From CAYVLI01 sp964452105 [NCBI: uncultured Nitrospinota bacterium] (lineage in GTDB: Bacteria > JAUXIQ01): a stretch of 6,685 nucleotides of DNA. Below the pieces are notes generated by a model. The model saw only the letters and a program-made list of their open reading frames with translations, made no database searches and was not told the DNA's origin. Shown here piece by piece: positions 1 through 5,855 of this stretch (positions within the stretch are counted from its first letter, which is position 1; every line of letters begins with the position of its first letter). A program made the translations under genes and the position numbers. The stretch is taken from assembly GCA_964452105.1 (NCBI GenBank), contig CAYVLI010000147.1:1-6685 (forward strand), read 5' to 3'.

Positions 1-135
1 GCTGGACTGGGACTCTATCTCTGCCAAAAGCTGGTGACCCTATTGGGTGGAAATATCTGGGCCGAGAGTGAATATGGCAAAGGCTCCAGGTTCACCTTTA
101 CGCTACCTCTCAGGCGCGAAGAAAGGGGAAAATAA
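1..135 (+). CDS. Sensor histidine kinase, C-terminal end (5' truncated by window)
   Basis: Frame 1 is open from the first base to TAA at 133-135 and gives 44 residues. It begins with the G2 box of a HATPase_c domain (A-G-L-G-L-Y-L-C), followed by the usual last strands: a GG turn, '[15 protein letters not shown]', and a short basic tail. This is the ATP-binding end of a two-component histidine kinase; the sensor, H-box, N-box and G1-box lie left of the window, so its signal cannot be read. The next gene starts one base after the stop, so the kinase and the response regulator are almost certainly co-transcribed and translationally coupled, and the regulator is its likely phosphorylation partner. 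The family call is firm from the G2 motif and tail; the subfamily is unknown. Confidence 0.9.
   Translation, partial: AGLGLYLCQKLVTLLGGNIWAESEYGKGSRFTFTLPLRREERGK
123..128 (+). promoter_or_regulatory. Shine-Dalgarno site deciding the start of the response regulator at 137
   Basis: AAGGGG lies 8 nt upstream of ATG 137. The same frame is open back to an ATG at 47, but that would add 30 residues with no REC character, overlapping the kinase end in another frame. The site and the domain boundary both favour 137. Confidence 0.75.
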
Positions 136-136
136 G

Positions 137-502
137 ATGGGGAAAAAGATTCTAGTGGTAGAGGACAATGAGCAGAATTTGTATCTAGCAACTTTTCTTC
201 TGGAGAAAAACGGCTACGAGGTTATCACAGCTGAAGATGGGCTTGAGGCTATAGAGAAAGCCAAAATGAGAAAACCCAACCTTATACTCATGGATATGCA
301 ACTTCCAGAGATGGACGGCTTCGAGGCAACCAGGAAGATAAAAAGCATCCCGGAGATTAGCCACATACCCATTGTAGCAGTAACCTCCTATGCCATGGTA
401 GGCGATAAAGAAAGGGCTCTGGCTGCTGGTTGTGTAGGCTACATCGAAAAACCCTTTATGCCAGAGACCTTTGTCTCGGAGATCGAGAAGTATCTTCGGT
501 AA
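137..502 (+). CDS. Single-domain response regulator (CheY/DivK-like REC)
   Basis: A 121-residue protein consisting only of a receiver domain. The acidic pocket is E9-D10, the phospho-accepting aspartate is D53 in 'LILMDMQLP', the switch threonine is T83, and the conserved lysine is K105 in 'EKPF'. The sequence 'LPEMDGFEATRKIK' is typical of DivK-like stand-alone receivers. There is no DNA-binding or enzymatic output domain, so it should act by binding a partner protein or passing phosphate along a relay. It lies 1 nt after the upstream kinase gene, its probable phosphodonor, and 26 nt before the next kinase gene, which itself begins with a receiver. The start at 137 is chosen over an in-frame ATG at 47 because of the Shine-Dalgarno site and the domain boundary. 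All catalytic residues are present, so it is predicted active. Confidence 0.95.
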   Translation: MGKKILVVEDNEQNLYLATFLLEKNGYEVITAEDGLEAIEKAKMRKPNLILMDMQLPEMDGFEATRKIKSIPEISHIPIVAVTSYAMVGDKERALAAGCVGYIEKPFMPETFVSEIEKYLR

Positions 503-516
503 ACCAGGTATGTTCA

Positions 517-523
517 GGGAGGT
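517..523 (+). promoter_or_regulatory. Shine-Dalgarno site deciding the start of the hybrid kinase at 529
   Basis: GGGAGGT ends 5 nt before ATG 529, a near-ideal site. The frame is open back to an ATG at 430, but the 33 extra residues would overlap the preceding response-regulator gene by 73 nt and lack receiver character. The REC domain starts exactly at 529 with MKILIVDDNEED. Confidence 0.8.
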
Positions 524-528
524 GTGTG

Positions 529-2853
529 ATGAAAATTTTGATCGTTGATGATAACGAAGAGGACCGCTACCTGTTAGAAGTGCTCCTTCGGGGGCATGGC
601 TATGAGGTTGAATCCGCCGCCGATGGGGTGGAAGCCCTGGAAAAAGCGTCTCAGGACGGGCTCGACATGATAATTGCCGATATTCTGATGCCGCGGATGG
701 ATGGCTTTCAGCTTTGCCGTAAGGTGAAGACGAGCGAGAAGCTGAAAAACATCGCCTTTGTGTTCTACACTGCCACCTACACCGACCCCAAAGATGAGGA
801 GTTCGCCCTGAGCCTGGGGGTGGAGAAGTTCATCGTCAAACCTACAGAACCGGATGTTTTTATTGAAATCTTGAGGGAGGTTATCAGAAGCTACGAGACA
901 GGAACCCTGATAGCACCAAAACCTCCGGTTGAAGAGGAGACTGTTTACCTCAAGGAATACAATGAGCGGTTGGTCAACAAACTAGAAGACAAGGTGCTGC
1001 AGTTGGAGAACGCTAACAAAGCGCTGGGAGAATCGGAGAGAAAATATAGAGAGCTGATAGAGATTGCCAATGATGCGGTAGTAGTTGTTGAGCCGACAGG
1101 TTATCTCAGTTTTGTTAACCCGAAATTCTGCAAGATGACAGGCTACTCGGTGGAGGAGGCGAAGAAGCTTCACTTCAGCAAGCTGGTACATCCTGAAGAC
1201 CTAACCATGGTTACGGAAAACTTCAGGGAAAGGCTGTCTGGAGAAGAGGTGCCCAGAAACTACGAGTTTCAAGTGCTGACCAAGGCAGGAGAGACAATTT
1301 ATATAGATTATAATTCCAGCACCATTGAGAGAGAAGGTAAAATAGTTGGGATACTGGGCATTATACGGGATATCACCGAGCGCAAGCAGGCGGAGGAGGC
1401 GCTGCGGGCGGCAGAGCAAAATTTCCGCAACTCTTTGGATAATTCCCCTTTAGGGGTTCGTATTATTACCACAGAAGGAAAAAATCTTTATGCTAATCAG
1501 GCTATTCTGGACATTTACGGCTACAGCAGCATCGAAGAATTGAAAGCTGTGCCCACAATACAGCGTTATACTCCCGAAAGCTATGCTGAGCACCAAGAAA
1601 GGAAAGAAAAGAGAAAACTGGGAAAGCCTGTCCCGTCTAATTATGAAATAAGTATCGTGCGTAAGGATGGCGAAGTTCGACATCTGGAAGTGTTGCGTAA
1701 GGAAGTACTGTGGGATGGTAAAACACAGTTTCAGGTAGTATACAATGACATCACCGAGCGCAAGCGGGCGGAGGAGGCCCTCAAACGCTCAAATGAATTC
1801 TTAAATACTATCCTTGACAGCATGAATGATGCTATCTCCATCATTAATGTTCATGATTTCAGGATAGTTGGAGTCAACAGTACTTTTCTAAAACAGTATG
1901 GGGTTAAAGAAGAAGAGGTTATAGGGAAGACCTGTTACCAGATAACCCACCACCGGTCTGACCCATGTACGCCGCCGGATGATATCTGCCCTCTCTTGGG
2001 TACCGTAACAAACGGGAAGCTATCAGTAGCCGAGCATGTGCATTACGGTGCAGATGGTGAAAAGATGTATGTAGAGGTCTCTACATCTCCAGTAAAAGAT
2101 GAAAATGGAAATATCATACAGGTTGTTCATGTATCAAGAGATATCACCGACCGCAAGAAAATGGAGGAGCAGCTCATCGTCACCGACCGGCTGGCTTCGG
2201 TTGGGGAGCTGGCATCGGGAATTGCCCATGAGCTGAATAATCCACTAACCGGCGTTATCGGTTTCTCAGAGCTACTCTTGGAAAAAGATATCTCTGATGA
2301 TGTCAAAGAAGACATAAAAACTATATGCGGCGAAGCACAGCGCGCTGCTGCAGTAGTAAAGGGTCTCCTCACCTTTGCCCGAAAGCACGCACCAGTAAAG
2401 CAGCTAGTGAATATAAACAGCATTATAGAAAAGGTGCTGGAACTACGTGCCTATGAGCAGAGGGTAAGCAACATCCAGGTTAATACCAACTTTGCCCCCG
2501 ACCTGCCGGAAATCACGGCTGACTATTTCCAGCTACAGCAGATCTTTCTTAACATCATTATTAATGCCGAGCATTTTATGCTTGAGGCGCATAATAGAGG
2601 TAACCTGACTATTACTACGGAAAGGACAGGGGATATTATCAAGGCTTCCTTTGCTGATGATGGTCCGGGGATATCCAAAGAAAACCTGGGGCATGTCTTT
2701 GACCCTTTCTTCACCACCAAGGAGGTGGGCAAGGGGACCGGGCTGGGCTTGAGCATCTGCCACGGGATAATAACGGAACATGGCGGCAGGATATATGCCG
2801 AAAGCGAGCTGGGCAAAGGTGCCACCTTTGTCGTGGAGCTACCTATCAAGTAG
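529..2853 (+). CDS. Hybrid sensor histidine kinase, REC-PAS-PAS-PAS-HisKA-HATPase_c
   Basis: A 774-residue kinase with no signal peptide or membrane segment, so it is predicted cytoplasmic. An N-terminal receiver (about 1-120) has D7-D8, phospho-Asp D51, T81 and K104. A helical, probably coiled-coil linker (about 145-170) leads into three PAS domains at about 170-286, 295-410 and 423-544, each ending in the 'DIT[ED]RK' motif. The kinase core has the H-box 'ASGIAHELNNPL' with H567, the N-box with N679, the G1 box DDGPG (710-714), the F-box 'FDPFFTTK' (724-731), and the G2 box 'GKGTGLGL' (734-741). All are intact, so it should autophosphorylate. The third PAS carries a Cys/His cluster (C469, H474, H475, C480, C487) that could bind a metal or cofactor. 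A receiver at the front suggests control by another kinase, plausibly the one at 1-135. Its cognate receiver appears to be the separate protein at 2875, in the same frame after three stop codons. Confidence 0.95.
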   Translation: MKILIVDDNEEDRYLLEVLLRGHGYEVESAADGVEALEKASQDGLDMIIADILMPRMDGFQLCRKVKTSEKLKNIAFVFYTATYTDPKDEEFALSLGVEKFIVKPTEPDVFIEILREVIRSYETGTLIAPKPPVEEETVYLKEYNERLVNKLEDKVLQLENANKALGESERKYRELIEIANDAVVVVEPTGYLSFVNPKFCKMTGYSVEEAKKLHFSKLVHPEDLTMVTENFRERLSGEEVPRNYEFQVLTKAGETIYIDYNSSTIEREGKIVGILGIIRDITERKQAEEALRAAEQNFRNSLDNSPLGVRIITTEGKNLYANQAILDIYGYSSIEELKAVPTIQRYTPESYAEHQERKEKRKLGKPVPSNYEISIVRKDGEVRHLEVLRKEVLWDGKTQFQVVYNDITERKRAEEALKRSNEFLNTILDSMNDAISIINVHDFRIVGVNSTFLKQYGVKEEEVIGKTCYQITHHRSDPCTPPDDICPLLGTVTNGKLSVAEHVHYGADGEKMYVEVSTSPVKDENGNIIQVVHVSRDITDRKKMEEQLIVTDRLASVGELASGIAHELNNPLTGVIGFSELLLEKDISDDVKEDIKTICGEAQRAAAVVKGLLTFARKHAPVKQLVNINSIIEKVLELRAYEQRVSNIQVNTNFAPDLPEITADYFQLQQIFLNIIINAEHFMLEAHNRGNLTITTERTGDIIKASFADDGPGISKENLGHVFDPFFTTKEVGKGTGLGLSICHGIITEHGGRIYAESELGKGATFVVELPIK

Positions 2854-2874
2854 TGATAGGGAAGGAGCAGTAAA

Positions 2875-3270
2875 ATGAAAAGCTCTAGTGCTGCCATAAA
2901 GAGAGTCCTGGTGGTTGAAGACGAACTGGTAATTAGCCAGGTTTGCCTGAGAACCCTCACCAGTGAAGGGTTTGAGGTAGACATTGCTGTCAATGGGCAG
3001 GTGGCTAGAGATAGGTTACGGGAAAGAGACTACGATTTAGTTATTATTGACATCAGGACACCGGTGATGGACGGTAAGGAACTCTATCAATGTATTACTG
3101 AGAAACATCCAAATCTAATAAACGGAGTGATATTGACTACCGGAGATGTTGTAGATGAATACACTCAGCGTTTTCTGGGGCTAGCCGGCAGACCATTTCT
3201 GCCCAAGCCATTTACCCCTCATGAGCTAAAAGTCATAGTCAGGGAAACCTTGAAGCAGATAGAAAAATGA
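2875..3270 (+). CDS. Single-domain response regulator, probable detached receiver of the hybrid kinase
   Basis: A 131-residue receiver-only protein. The acidic pair is E15-D16, the phospho-accepting residue is D59 in 'LVIIDIRTPVMDG', the switch threonine is T88 or T89 in 'ILTTGD', and the lysine is K111 in 'FLPKPFTP'. The segment 'GRPFLPKPFTPHELK' resembles receivers usually fused to the C-terminus of hybrid kinases. It follows the kinase stop by 21 nt and is in the same reading frame, which fits a kinase-REC fusion split into two genes, or a pair that never fused. The start ATG 2875 is supported by AAGGAG (2862-2867) 7 nt upstream. Its end overlaps the next gene by 4 nt (ATGA), so translation of the two is coupled. 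No output domain is present. Confidence 0.95.
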   Translation: MKSSSAAIKRVLVVEDELVISQVCLRTLTSEGFEVDIAVNGQVARDRLRERDYDLVIIDIRTPVMDGKELYQCITEKHPNLINGVILTTGDVVDEYTQRFLGLAGRPFLPKPFTPHELKVIVRETLKQIEK

Positions 3271-4289
3271 CTAAAAAACAGGGAGTAATACTGATTGTTG
3301 ATGATGAGGAGGTAATCAGGAGGCTTCTCTATCAGAAGCTATCAGGTGAGGGCTACCGTTGCCAGGAAGCCGGCAGTGCTGACCAGGCTCTTAACGAGTT
3401 AAAAAGTAACCCAACGGAACTGGTGATTCTGGACATCAAGATGCCGGGGAAATTAGGAACGGAACTACTGCCCGAAATAAAAGCTAACTATCCTGATACC
3501 GCTGTGATTATGGCTACCGCTATAACTGATACTAGCACTGCTATCCAGTGTATGAAGGAGGGTGCCTATGACTATATAACCAAGCCCTTCAAACTGGATG
3601 AGGTTGTCTTAAGTGTAGACAGGGCTCTGGAGAAAAGAAGGCTGGAGCTTGAGAATAGGGATTACCAGCAGCACCTGGAGCAGAAGGTTGAGGAACAGGC
3701 TAAGAAAATCCGTGCTGCATTTCTCAATACGATAACTGCATTAGCCATTGCTCTAGAAGCCAAGCATAAGTATACCAGCGGCCATTCGCAGAGGGTAGCA
3801 GAAATATCTGCAGCTGTAGCCAAGGAGTTGGGCATGCCACGGGATAGTATCGAGAAAATAAAGCTTGCAGGGCTAATCCACGATATCGGTAAGATAGGGG
3901 TCAGGGGATCTGTGCTAAACAAACCGGCTAAGCTCACCAATGAAGAATTTCAGCATATAAAATCCCATCCTGAAATTGGAGAACGCATCCTGAGTCCTGT
4001 CGTGGAGGGTGAGGAAATTTTGGAGATAGTAAGACATCATCATGAGCGCTATGACGGCAGTGGTTATCCTGACGGAGTGAAAGGTGAGCACATATCACTG
4101 GGGGCTGGAATTCTGGCGGTGGCCGATGCCTATGACGCCATGACTTCTAAGCGTCCTTACCGTAAGGCAATGAGCGCAGAAACTGCCTGCGCTGAGGTAG
4201 AGCGAGGCAAGGGCACTCAGTTTGACCCCGAGGTAGCTGAGGCCTTTCTCAAAATACCTGTGGCTGAGGTAATAGGGGTAATAGCGTGA
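3267..4289 (+). CDS. Response regulator with HD-GYP domain, predicted cyclic di-GMP phosphodiesterase
   Basis: A 340-residue RpfG-type protein. The receiver (about 1-120) has D12-D13, phospho-Asp D56, T84 and K106. A charged helical linker (about 125-152) leads to an HD-GYP domain (about 155-335). Metal and catalytic motifs are complete: H173, the H205-D206 pair with K209 ('IHDIGKIG'), H234 ('HPEIGERIL'), H258-H259 with 'DGSGYP' at 263-268, and D287 followed by 'DAMTSKRPYR'. Intact HD-GYP proteins hydrolyse cyclic di-GMP to pGpG or GMP, so this is predicted to lower c-di-GMP when the receiver is phosphorylated. It is the only recognisable output domain in the operon. The start overlaps the preceding stop (ATGA) and has no strong Shine-Dalgarno of its own, suggesting translational coupling. 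The biological process controlled (motility, attachment, development) cannot be read from the window. Confidence 0.96.
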   Translation: MTKKQGVILIVDDEEVIRRLLYQKLSGEGYRCQEAGSADQALNELKSNPTELVILDIKMPGKLGTELLPEIKANYPDTAVIMATAITDTSTAIQCMKEGAYDYITKPFKLDEVVLSVDRALEKRRLELENRDYQQHLEQKVEEQAKKIRAAFLNTITALAIALEAKHKYTSGHSQRVAEISAAVAKELGMPRDSIEKIKLAGLIHDIGKIGVRGSVLNKPAKLTNEEFQHIKSHPEIGERILSPVVEGEEILEIVRHHHERYDGSGYPDGVKGEHISLGAGILAVADAYDAMTSKRPYRKAMSAETACAEVERGKGTQFDPEVAEAFLKIPVAEVIGVIA

Positions 4290-4309
4290 AATATGCCGAC
4301 TACATAAAT

Positions 4310-4315
4310 AGGGGG
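4310..4315 (+). promoter_or_regulatory. Shine-Dalgarno site for the last receiver gene
   Basis: AGGGGG lies 10 nt before ATG 4326 and 4 nt before an alternative in-frame GTG at 4320. Neither spacing is ideal. ATG 4326 is preferred for its codon, and the choice changes the product by only two residues. An out-of-frame ATG at 4318 meets a stop after three codons. Confidence 0.5.
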
Positions 4316-4325
4316 ACATGTGGAA

Positions 4326-4709
4326 ATGAACCGACTTAGTGTGAAGAAAATACTTATAGCCGATGATGAAAAATCTGTCAGGTTACTGGTAAGAAAGCTT
4401 CTGAGTAAAGACTATATCGTTCTCTCGGCAAAGGATGGAGAGGTAGCAGTAGAGATGTCTCGTAGCCAAAAACCAGATCTTATCCTGATGGATATTCTTA
4501 TGCCTAAGATGGATGGCTATACTGCCTGCCACACAATTAAAAGAGACCCGGTTACTAAGGTGATTCCTATAGTCATGCTTACTGGCCTGGGCTATGAACT
4601 CAACGTGAAACTTAGCAAAGAGATGGGCGCTGACGGATACATAACTAAGCCGTTCACCTCCCAGGACTTATTGGATGCGATTGACCGATTCTTGAAAATT
4701 CCTAAATAA
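4326..4709 (+). CDS. Single-domain response regulator (REC only), last gene of the operon
   Basis: A 127-residue receiver-only protein. The acidic pair is D13-D14, the phospho-accepting residue is D56 in 'LILMDILMPKMDG', the threonine is T86 in 'IVMLTGLG', and the lysine is K108 in 'ITKPFT'. It has no output domain and probably works as a phosphorelay intermediate or phosphate sink, or by docking to a partner. It lies 36 nt after the HD-GYP gene, a wider gap than elsewhere in the operon but without a visible terminator, so co-transcription is likely. An alternative GTG start at 4320 would add two residues. The acidic pocket sits in 'ILIADDEKSVR', as in PleD/PilH-type receivers. All active-site residues are kept. 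Confidence 0.93.
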   Translation: MNRLSVKKILIADDEKSVRLLVRKLLSKDYIVLSAKDGEVAVEMSRSQKPDLILMDILMPKMDGYTACHTIKRDPVTKVIPIVMLTGLGYELNVKLSKEMGADGYITKPFTSQDLLDAIDRFLKIPK

Positions 4710-4887
4710 GACATAGCCTTTCCTTATTATGCGTACTATTATTATCTTTTATTATTACGGCAAGCCCTACCCAAGCGAGTCCTAATTTCTCTACAGCCTT
4801 AAATAGAATCTTGCTGGCTACAACGACAATGGCCTTTTCTGGGATGTCATCTGCCTCATCCTTGACACAGCGTGCAGTTACCTCTAA
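4702..4887 (-). pseudogene. Coding-like remnant without a start codon, convergent to the operon
   Basis: On the - strand a 61-codon open stretch reads from just after an in-frame TAG (4888-4890) to TAG at 4702-4704, and overlaps the last 8 nt of the receiver gene. It has no ATG, GTG or TTG. The central part has protein-like character with alternating acidic and hydrophobic helices ('VKDEADDIPEKAIVVVASK', then 'ILFKAVEKLGLAWVGL'). The same frame upstream of the stop continues with 'VTIWTFVTSE', which suggests a nonsense-interrupted gene. I do not recognise a family. The last dozen codons are AT-rich and may be read-through past the original end. It could also be chance. Confidence 0.3.
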
Positions 4888-5111
4888 CTATTCCGATGTA
4901 ACAAAAGTCCAAATTGTTACCAAGGTAACAAACAAGTATTATGGGACCTTTGAAGAACGCTCACAGCTGTATAACGGTAGTAAAAGAGCCTCAGTCCCTC
5001 CTCGCCCTTGATGTCAGCCTGCGGTTGGGAAAGAGCTTTCTTCAAAGTGACACTTTCACCTGTTTACCTGATAATAACTTCATATCCCCCTTCTGATCTA
5101 TTCAAACTATA

Positions 5112-5137
5112 CTATCTATACTATGCTATCTATACTA
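5112..5137. repeat. Short direct repeat, CTATCTATACTA twice at 14-bp spacing
   Basis: The 12-mer CTATCTATACTA occurs at 5112-5123 and 5126-5137, and the flanks (from about 5106 to 5143) continue in the same TATA/CTAT idiom. This is a small AT-rich tandem array of slippage type. No function is evident. Confidence 0.7.
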
Positions 5138-5205
5138 CCTATAAGCCTGTTGTTCTTTTAGCGACCTAGCATACAGAGCTCTATCACGCTAATTCCTATC
5201 GGGGG

Positions 5206-5227
5206 TATAGGGTCACCCTCCCCTATA
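5206..5227. repeat. Inverted repeat TATAGGG / CCCTATA
   Basis: A perfect 7-bp inverted repeat (5206-5212 and 5221-5227) encloses 8 nt, and contains one copy of the dispersed AGGGTCACCC element (5209-5218). It could form a hairpin or serve as a protein-binding site. It is not followed by a T-run, so a terminator role is unlikely. Confidence 0.5.
5209..5218 (+). repeat. Dispersed element AGGGTCACCC, copy 1
   Basis: First of three copies in the gene-poor region; here it is followed by TCCCC. The core GGGTCACCC is a near-perfect palindrome. Confidence 0.5.
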
Positions 5228-5232
5228 TCTGT

Positions 5233-5472
5233 TCAACCTGAACATTTCCTCTCCCTAGGTTCCAGAATGGCAGTGCCAGCAGAGCCACACGCCATCCTGC
5301 TGCCAGCATTTATTTGCCCTGCAGACAGGGAACTAGATGGTTTATTGCCATTATTTCCCCGTGGTGTGTTCTCACGTGTCACATCTGTCTCAACTGTCAC
5401 AAGACCATGTTGGTCCGATACTTTTTGAGACACTTGAGACGGTTGTGACGCTTCTGCAGACGGAATATGTTT
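5233..5472 (-). other. Low-complexity open frame, possible gene remnant
   Basis: The - strand is open from about 5472 to TGA at 5233-5235, with a GTG at 5431-5433 but no Shine-Dalgarno site. The first part reads as Ser/Gln- and Val/Thr-rich micro-repeats ('SQPSQVSQKVSD', then 'VTVETDVTREN'). This is linker-like and similar in style to the tail of the remnant at 5856-6248. The rest ('SAGTAILEPRERKCSG') looks non-coding. No family is recognised; it may be a decayed linker segment or chance. Confidence 0.2.
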
Positions 5473-5596
5473 TTATAATTGCAAATACTGTGGAATTTCT
5501 ACATTCAAATTAGCGCATAGCTGGTATACATATTCGGTAATGTGCGGTGTTTAGCTGTGCGCTGATTTCATCGCCCCCTCTCATCAGTCCCTAAGG

Positions 5597-5606
5597 GGGT
5601 GACCCT
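5597..5606 (-). repeat. Dispersed element AGGGTCACCC, copy 2
   Basis: On the - strand it reads AGGGTCACCCCCT, identical over 13 nt to the copy at 6585. It lies just downstream of the small - strand ORF at 5628-5783. The flanking CCCCCT (5574-5579) and AGGGGG (5594-5599) could also pair as a 6-bp stem. Confidence 0.5.
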
Positions 5607-5627
5607 ACCATACTACTGAGGCCGTGT

Positions 5628-5783
5628 TTAATTAATGTCCAGCGCTTTTCTTTTTAGAATAGCTGTCATCAGATAAAGTCTTTTTCCTACTTTTATCCCG
5701 CGCAAAACTTTCACTGCTGCCACACCTTCATAAATAGCCTCAAGAATATCGTGAAGGTTTATTATTGTTATCCAAACCGTCAC
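5628..5783 (-). CDS. Possible small protein of 51 residues, unknown function
   Basis: GTG at 5781-5783 opens a 51-codon frame to TAA at 5628-5630. GAAGG lies about 6 nt upstream on the - strand and could act as a Shine-Dalgarno site. The product has strong protein-like character: a hydrophobic start ('TVWITIINLHDILEAIYEG'), a central 'VAAVKVLRGIKVGKRLYL', and a basic end ('AILKRKALDIN'). It is basic and mostly helical. A second GTG at 5793-5795 would add four residues; an in-frame TAG stands just before that. It could instead be the last piece of a decayed longer gene, since its start lies inside a cluster of GTGAAGG repeats. I recognise no family. Confidence 0.35.
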   Translation of the reverse strand: MTVWITIINLHDILEAIYEGVAAVKVLRGIKVGKRLYLMTAILKRKALDIN

Positions 5784-5834
5784 AAAAACCTTCACAAGCT
5801 AGCTTCACGCCTGACCGTGAAGGATGTGAAGGTT
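5724..5834. repeat. GTGAAGG repeat cluster with nested inverted repeats
   Basis: GTGAAGG-type words occur about six times in 111 bp: inverted at 5724-5730, 5787-5795 and 5803-5808; direct at 5751-5759, 5817-5823 and 5826-5834. AACCTTCAC (5787-5795) and GTGAAGGTT (5826-5834) form a 9-bp inverted repeat. CTTCACG (5803-5809) and CGTGAAG (5816-5822) form a 7-bp stem inside it. AAGCTAGCTT (5796-5805) is a perfect palindrome. The array could be iterons, operators or hairpin DNA, or may descend from Val-Lys-coding micro-repeats; two copies are exactly 9 bp apart. Confidence 0.55.
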
Positions 5835-5855
5835 CTCCGTGAATAAAAAGCCGAA

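Larger units (their letters stand above)
4710..5627. other. Gene-poor stretch with short repeats and no intact gene
   Basis: About 0.9 kb without a convincing gene. It starts with an AT-rich tract (about 4720-4757) of ATTATT-type runs rather than a clear GC-rich hairpin with a T-run, so I see no intrinsic terminator for the operon. It also holds the remnant ending at 4702, an odd palindrome AAAGTG-A-CACTTT (5044-5056), a 14-bp-period repeat (5112-5137), an inverted repeat (5206-5227), and a - strand open frame at 5233-5472. Stops are frequent in all frames elsewhere. Confidence 0.6.

Noticed and set aside
47-136. N-terminal extension of the response regulator from ATG 47
   Set aside because: It overlaps the kinase end in another frame, has no receiver character, and a good Shine-Dalgarno site serves ATG 137.
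430-528. N-terminal extension of the hybrid kinase from ATG 430
   Set aside because: It overlaps the preceding gene by 73 nt, while the REC domain and a near-ideal GGGAGGT site begin at 529.
2523-2993. 156-codon - strand open frame across the kinase/receiver junction
   Set aside because: It lies opposite conserved HATPase and REC codons, is rich in Ser, Leu and Pro as expected of a shadow, and shows no domain pattern.
4704-4728. AATAAG / CTTATT pairing after the last receiver as a terminator
   Set aside because: Six A/T-rich pairs with a 12-nt loop, no GC stem and no proper T-run; too weak to call.
4811-5011. 66-codon open frame on the + strand
   Set aside because: TTG start without a ribosome-binding site, Ser/Thr-rich composition typical of an antisense shadow, and it lies opposite the better - strand remnant at 4702-4887.
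4921-5160. Protein-like snippets on the - strand, such as 'GEEGLRLFYYRYTAV'
   Set aside because: All three - strand frames give equally plausible short snippets between stops, so none can be preferred by eye.
5724-5834. CRISPR array
   Set aside because: The repeats are under 10 bp, in both orientations and unevenly spaced; there are no unique spacers of constant length.
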